The notes under the pieces were generated by a model, which was not told the origin of the DNA, searched no databases, and saw only the letters and a list, made by a program, of their open reading frames with translations. Shown piece after piece: positions 50,742 through 54,104 of a DNA stretch of 54,104 bases; the stretch's first letter is position 1; the number at the start of each line of letters is the position of its first letter. Origin of the DNA: Bacteroidia bacterium (lineage in GTDB: Bacteria > Bacteroidota > Bacteroidia > Bacteroidales > Azobacteroidaceae); assembly GCA_025996865.1 (NCBI GenBank), contig BNTV01000017.1, positions 1 to 54,104 on the forward strand, written 5' to 3'. Position numbers and translations under genes: made by a program.

Positions 50742-52607
50742 CTATATAATTCTTACTGCGCCTTTATCCGCCGAACTAACCATTGAAGCATAAGCCCTCA
50801 ATGCCTTGGAAATTTCTCTTTTCCGGTGTTGGGGGGTAAATGCTTCGTCGCCGCGTTTCAATTCTTCTTCCCTGCGTTTTTCCAATTTTTCATCGCTAAG
50901 CAAAACATTGATACTGCGGGCAGGGATATCAATTTCAATCACATCGCCGTCACGCACCAAGCCGATGTTTCCTCCGGCTGCCGCTTCGGGCGAAATGTGT
51001 CCTATCGACAAACCGGAAGTTCCTCCCGAGAAACGTCCGTCGGTAATCAGCGCACATTCTTTTCCCAGGTGGCGGGATTTGATATAAGACGTTGGGTACA
51101 GCATTTCCTGCATTCCGGGACCGCCTTTCGGTCCTTCGTAAGCGATGACCACAACATCGCCGGATTCTACTTTTCCGCCGAGAATTCCGTCACAAGCAGC
51201 TTCTTGTGAATTGAAAACTTTTGCAGGCCCGGAAAAACGAAGAATATTTTCGTCAACTCCGGCTGTTTTGACTACACAACCGTCCAAAGCAATGTTGCCT
51301 TTCAACACGGCAAGACCACCGTCTTTACTGTAAGCATGTTCCACATCGCGGATACAACCGCCGGTGCGGTCGGTGTCCAATTCATCCACATCGTAGTAAT
51401 TGCCTTGCGAGGCCATTTTAATACTGAATTTTTTTCCGGGTGCAGCCGCGTAAACAGGTATTGCATGCGCATGTATGGAATCTTTGCAAATATCATATTC
51501 TTCAATCACTTCCGCGAGGGTTTTTCCGTCCGCCCGTTTTACCGAAGCGTCAATCAGTCCGCCTTTTTGGAGTTCTCCCATGATGCCGAGAATCCCCCCT
51601 GCACGATTGACGTCCTGCATATAATATTTGTTGGTATTCGGCGCTACTTTGCACAAACAAGGCGTTTTCCGCGAAAGTGCGTCGATGTCCTGCATGGTGA
51701 AGTTCACACCGGCTTCGTTGGCGATTGCCAGGAGATGCAAAACGGTGTTGGTCGAACCGCCCATCGCAATGTCCAAAGTCATGGCATTCAAAAAGGCGGC
51801 GCGGGTTGCAATGCTTCTCGGCAAGACACTTTCATCGCCGTCGCGGTAATATTTAAAGGTATTTTCTACAATCAAGCGGGCGGCGTCGCGGAACAGGAGT
51901 TTCCGGCAATCATGCGTAGCAAGCACTGTTCCGTTTCCCGGTAATGCCATGCCGATTGCTTCATTCAGGCAATTCATGGAATTGGCGGTGAACATTCCCG
52001 AACAGCAACCACAAGTGGGACAGGCTCTTTCTTCAATTTTCCTTATTTGTTCGTCCGAAATGCTTTCATCGGCGCTTTGTACCATAGCGTCAATCAAATC
52101 CAAACCATGTCCTTTGTAATGACCGGCTTCCATCGGGCCGCCGGAAACAAATACGGCGGGAATATTCAGCCGCATGGCAGCCATTAACATACCCGGCGTA
52201 ATTTTGTCGCAATTCGAGATACAAATCATGGCGTCTGCTTTATGTGCTTGTATCATATATTCTACACTGTCGGCAATCAAATCGCGGGAGGGTAGGGAGT
52301 ACAACATGCCGTCGTGTCCCATGGCAATACCGTCGTCGATGGCGATGGTGTTGAATTCGGCGGCAAAACAACCCGCCGCTTCAATTTTCTTTTTGACGTA
52401 TTGTCCGATTTTGTGCAGATGCACATGTCCGGGTACAAACTGCGTAAAGGAATTGACGATAGCGATGATGGGTTTTCCCATCTGTTCCGGTTTCATGCCG
52501 TTGGCTTTCCACAAGGCGCGCGCTCCGGCCATTCTGCGGCCGGAAGTTGAGGTATTGCTGCGCAAACCGATTGTATAAGTTTCCTTATTATGTAATGCTG
52601 TTTTCAT
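50742..52607 (-). CDS. ilvD: Dihydroxy-acid dehydratase
   Basis: A 621-residue Fe-S enzyme with the ligand motifs [16 protein letters not shown] and [20 protein letters not shown], and [20 protein letters not shown] near the C-terminus. It dehydrates dihydroxy acids to 2-keto acids in branched-chain amino acid synthesis. The gene is complete; part of its 3' end is repeated at 49720-49824. A promoter lies 23 bp upstream. Its usual partner ilvB is 7.3 kb downstream. Confidence 0.96.
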   Translation of the reverse strand: MKTALHNKETYTIGLRSNTSTSGRRMAGARALWKANGMKPEQMGKPIIAIVNSFTQFVPGHVHLHKIGQYVKKKIEAAGCFAAEFNTIAIDDGIAMGHDGMLYSLPSRDLIADSVEYMIQAHKADAMICISNCDKITPGMLMAAMRLNIPAVFVSGGPMEAGHYKGHGLDLIDAMVQSADESISDEQIRKIEERACPTCGCCSGMFTANSMNCLNEAIGMALPGNGTVLATHDCRKLLFRDAARLIVENTFKYYRDGDESVLPRSIATRAAFLNAMTLDIAMGGSTNTVLHLLAIANEAGVNFTMQDIDALSRKTPCLCKVAPNTNKYYMQDVNRAGGILGIMGELQKGGLIDASVKRADGKTLAEVIEEYDICKDSIHAHAIPVYAAAPGKKFSIKMASQGNYYDVDELDTDRTGGCIRDVEHAYSKDGGLAVLKGNIALDGCVVKTAGVDENILRFSGPAKVFNSQEAACDGILGGKVESGDVVVIAYEGPKGGPGMQEMLYPTSYIKSRHLGKECALITDGRFSGGTSGLSIGHISPEAAAGGNIGLVRDGDVIEIDIPARSINVLLSDEKLEKRREEELKRGDEAFTPQHRKREISKALRAYASMVSSADKGAVRII

Positions 52608-52629
52608 TGGGAATAAAGTATATGACCGG

Positions 52630-52637
52630 CAAATATA
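52630..52637 (-). promoter_or_regulatory. -7 box (TATATTTG) of ilvD
   Basis: The minus strand reads TCTATATTTGCCGG, 23 bp before the ilvD ATG. Confidence 0.55.
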
Positions 52638-52669
52638 GATATTTTTTTTTGATTAATTCAAATCTCACG

Positions 52670-53947
52670 TTATTTGACACCCAATTTATTCAATACCCAG
52701 TTTTCAAATGCCGCATTTTGTTCAGGAAAATGCCAATGCGCCGTTTCCTCAAACACGTTCAATGTTTTTTCGGCGCTCACTACATTGTACGCCGAAAAGG
52801 TAGTGGTAGGATAACAAGCCGTATCATTAAGCCCCCAGGTGTAATAACCTGGTACTTTTAATATTCTGGCAAAATTAACGACATCGTAATATTGAGTGGT
52901 TTCAAGTTGCAAGGTAATATTCGGATTATTTTTCAAAGTAGGCCAACCGCCGGGTCTTCCATTCATAAATCCCGTTAAATCGCACATCCCCGGATGGCGT
53001 GATGCAAAGCATTTGACACGGGGATCAAGTGCGGCGGTAATAATTGACAAGGCGCCTCCCTGACTTCCGCCCATTACAGCAATTCGTTGTCCGTCAAATT
53101 CTTCTAATGTGTAGAAAAAATCAATGGCGCGTTTACATCCCATAAACACTCTTTTAAAATAGTATTTATCCTTATTGTCGAGATTGTATTGTGCATAACC
53201 ATTCAAGGCTGTGTTGGCAAGGTCGGAGTAAACCTGTCCCGGCAAATTGACCGGAATACCGTGAATACCTATTTCCAAAGTGATAACCCCTTTGTCGGCA
53301 AGTGATTTATATCCTGAAAAAGAATGTAATCCGGCGCCGGGAACCTGCAAAACAGCGGGGTATTTGCCTGGTTTTTTAGGAACGCAAAGCATGCCGTAAA
53401 TATAACTTCCCCAAGCATAGTTTTGAAAACGAATGTGATAAACATTCAAAGTCGGTGTACAAAGTTCGGGCTGTAAAGTCAATAATGGATCCAGTGGAAT
53501 TTTATTGGCATCGGCAATCGCTTTGTTCCAAAACTCCTGAAAATCGGCGGGCATTGTCTGTGTCGGTTGTATTTTTTCGGGTTCGTAGCCTATATTCGTA
53601 TAAGAAGAATAGGTTTTCCCATTGATTCGGAAACTCGCGCGAACGGTTTGAAAACCGGGAGCTTTCAGTCCGGGCACTTTTATTTTAGCTCTTGCATTTT
53701 TAATTTCCACAGTGAGTTTTTTAACGGCAGGAAAGGCTTCCGGACCATATTCACAATCAACGGTAATGTTATCAAGCGGGACTTTGTTTTTCGTGACATA
53801 AATCTGAAACTCGGATTCTTCTCCTACTTTATAAATCCAATCCGCTTTATTAGGTTCAACAACAACGGTGTAGAGCGTTTGAGATGGTTGTGCAAACAAG
53901 TAAACAGTGCACAACAGCAAATAAATACTAAAAAATGTATGTTTCAT
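52670..53947 (-). CDS. Secreted acetyl xylan esterase-like alpha/beta hydrolase
   Basis: A 425-residue protein with a signal peptide (residues 1-19, ending LFAQ), an N-terminal beta-sandwich of about 100 residues (KVGEESEFQIYVTKNKVPLD) and an AXE1/cephalosporin-C deacetylase-type hydrolase domain. The catalytic set is Ser295 (VMGGSQGGALS), Asp375 (WGLNDTACYP) and His404 or His406 (ETAHWHFPEQ). Such enzymes remove acetyl groups from xylan oligosaccharides in the periplasm or outside. It lies 19 bp after the partial gene at the window end and is probably in its operon. Confidence 0.9.
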   Translation of the reverse strand: MKHTFFSIYLLLCTVYLFAQPSQTLYTVVVEPNKADWIYKVGEESEFQIYVTKNKVPLDNITVDCEYGPEAFPAVKKLTVEIKNARAKIKVPGLKAPGFQTVRASFRINGKTYSSYTNIGYEPEKIQPTQTMPADFQEFWNKAIADANKIPLDPLLTLQPELCTPTLNVYHIRFQNYAWGSYIYGMLCVPKKPGKYPAVLQVPGAGLHSFSGYKSLADKGVITLEIGIHGIPVNLPGQVYSDLANTALNGYAQYNLDNKDKYYFKRVFMGCKRAIDFFYTLEEFDGQRIAVMGGSQGGALSIITAALDPRVKCFASRHPGMCDLTGFMNGRPGGWPTLKNNPNITLQLETTQYYDVVNFARILKVPGYYTWGLNDTACYPTTTFSAYNVVSAEKTLNVFEETAHWHFPEQNAAFENWVLNKLGVK

Positions 53948-53966
53948 CTGTTTATAATTTTTATTT

Positions 53967-54104
53967 TTATAATCCGGTCGAAATGGGCGCTCGCCAAATA
54001 TCTTTAATTGTTTCTTCCTGGGAAAAACCTACGGGACAGGCGTCGCTTTTAGTATTGGCAAAATACGAACGAAGCGTGGCAGCTGCCGTAGGTCCCGAAA
54101 TCAT
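53967..54104 (-). CDS. C-terminal end of an unidentified gene, cut by window
   Basis: A frame of 45 residues plus stop runs to the window edge (MISGPTAAATLRSYFANTKS, then DACPVGFSQEETIKDIWRAP). The ATG at 54104 is at the very edge, so the gene may well start further out. I do not recognise the family. It is 19 bp upstream of the esterase gene on the same strand. Confidence 0.5.
   Translation of the reverse strand: MISGPTAAATLRSYFANTKSDACPVGFSQEETIKDIWRAPISTGL

Overview
The window comes from a Bacteroidota chromosome, most likely order Bacteroidales. The evidence is SusC/SusD-type genes, several proteins ending in type IX secretion (T9SS) sorting tails, many promoters with a TAnnTTTG -7 box, and families restricted to this phylum (DUF5606, DUF3667, long NusB). 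The nitrogenase cluster is the 'group III' kind, with nifI1 and nifI2 between nifH and nifD, as in nitrogen-fixing anaerobic Bacteroidales of gut or sediment. No rRNA, tRNA or CRISPR array was seen. All family names come from reading motifs; no database search was run.

Layout. 1-5.4 kb: a SusC (cut by the window edge), SusD and TlpA-like operon. 5.4-7.9 kb: a two-component system, divergent from a 39-residue peptide gene with a double-glycine leader-like motif and its own promoter and terminator; 11-bp-phased repeats lie between them. 8-10.9 kb: a MITE-like palindrome, a small secreted protein, an M28 peptidase and an orphan T9SS tail. 10.9-14.4 kb: housekeeping block (OmpA lipoprotein, two small proteins, coaE, yajC, nusB). 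14.4-15.9 kb: zeta-toxin debris and a small lipoprotein.

15.9-26.9 kb (minus strand): a compact nif operon, nifH-nifI1-nifI2-nifD-nifK-nifE-nifN-nifB-[2Fe-2S] ferredoxin-unknown-ModE-like regulator-FecCD permease. 27.2-32.7 kb (minus strand): a five-gene operon reading toward nif, T9SS surface protein-TrmO-like-lipoprotein-periplasmic binding protein-TonB receptor. Both operons have a sigma-54-like promoter (TGGCAC-N5-TTGwA), and upstream of it a nearly identical 52-bp element with two sites 30 bp apart. A ModE-like palindrome sits between the two at nifH. The simplest reading is one regulon that couples nitrogenase synthesis to uptake of its metal (molybdate or a metal chelate) through TonB receptor, binding protein and permease. 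The surface protein, the lipoprotein and the unknown nif-operon gene would be undescribed parts. This is the best candidate for a new system.

32.8-36.5 kb is a decay zone: a doubly deleted DUF1016 gene, an AAA ATPase/DUF4143 gene without its middle, a duplicated and internally deleted piece of the T9SS gene, and nested palindromic repeats ending in a 551-bp composite inverted repeat. 36.5-43.5 kb is mostly housekeeping (recG, ispD, xseB, a DUF3667 membrane protein, a cysteine synthase-like gene, ilvB). 43.6-50.7 kb is a probable insertion between ilvB and ilvD: two T9SS proteins (one a large HExxHxxGxxH metalloprotease), a small membrane protein, a possible group II intron remnant, a Bro-N/DinD-like gene with a duplicated 3' end, and a duplicated piece of ilvD. 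The window closes with ilvD, a secreted acetyl xylan esterase-like protein and the end of another gene.
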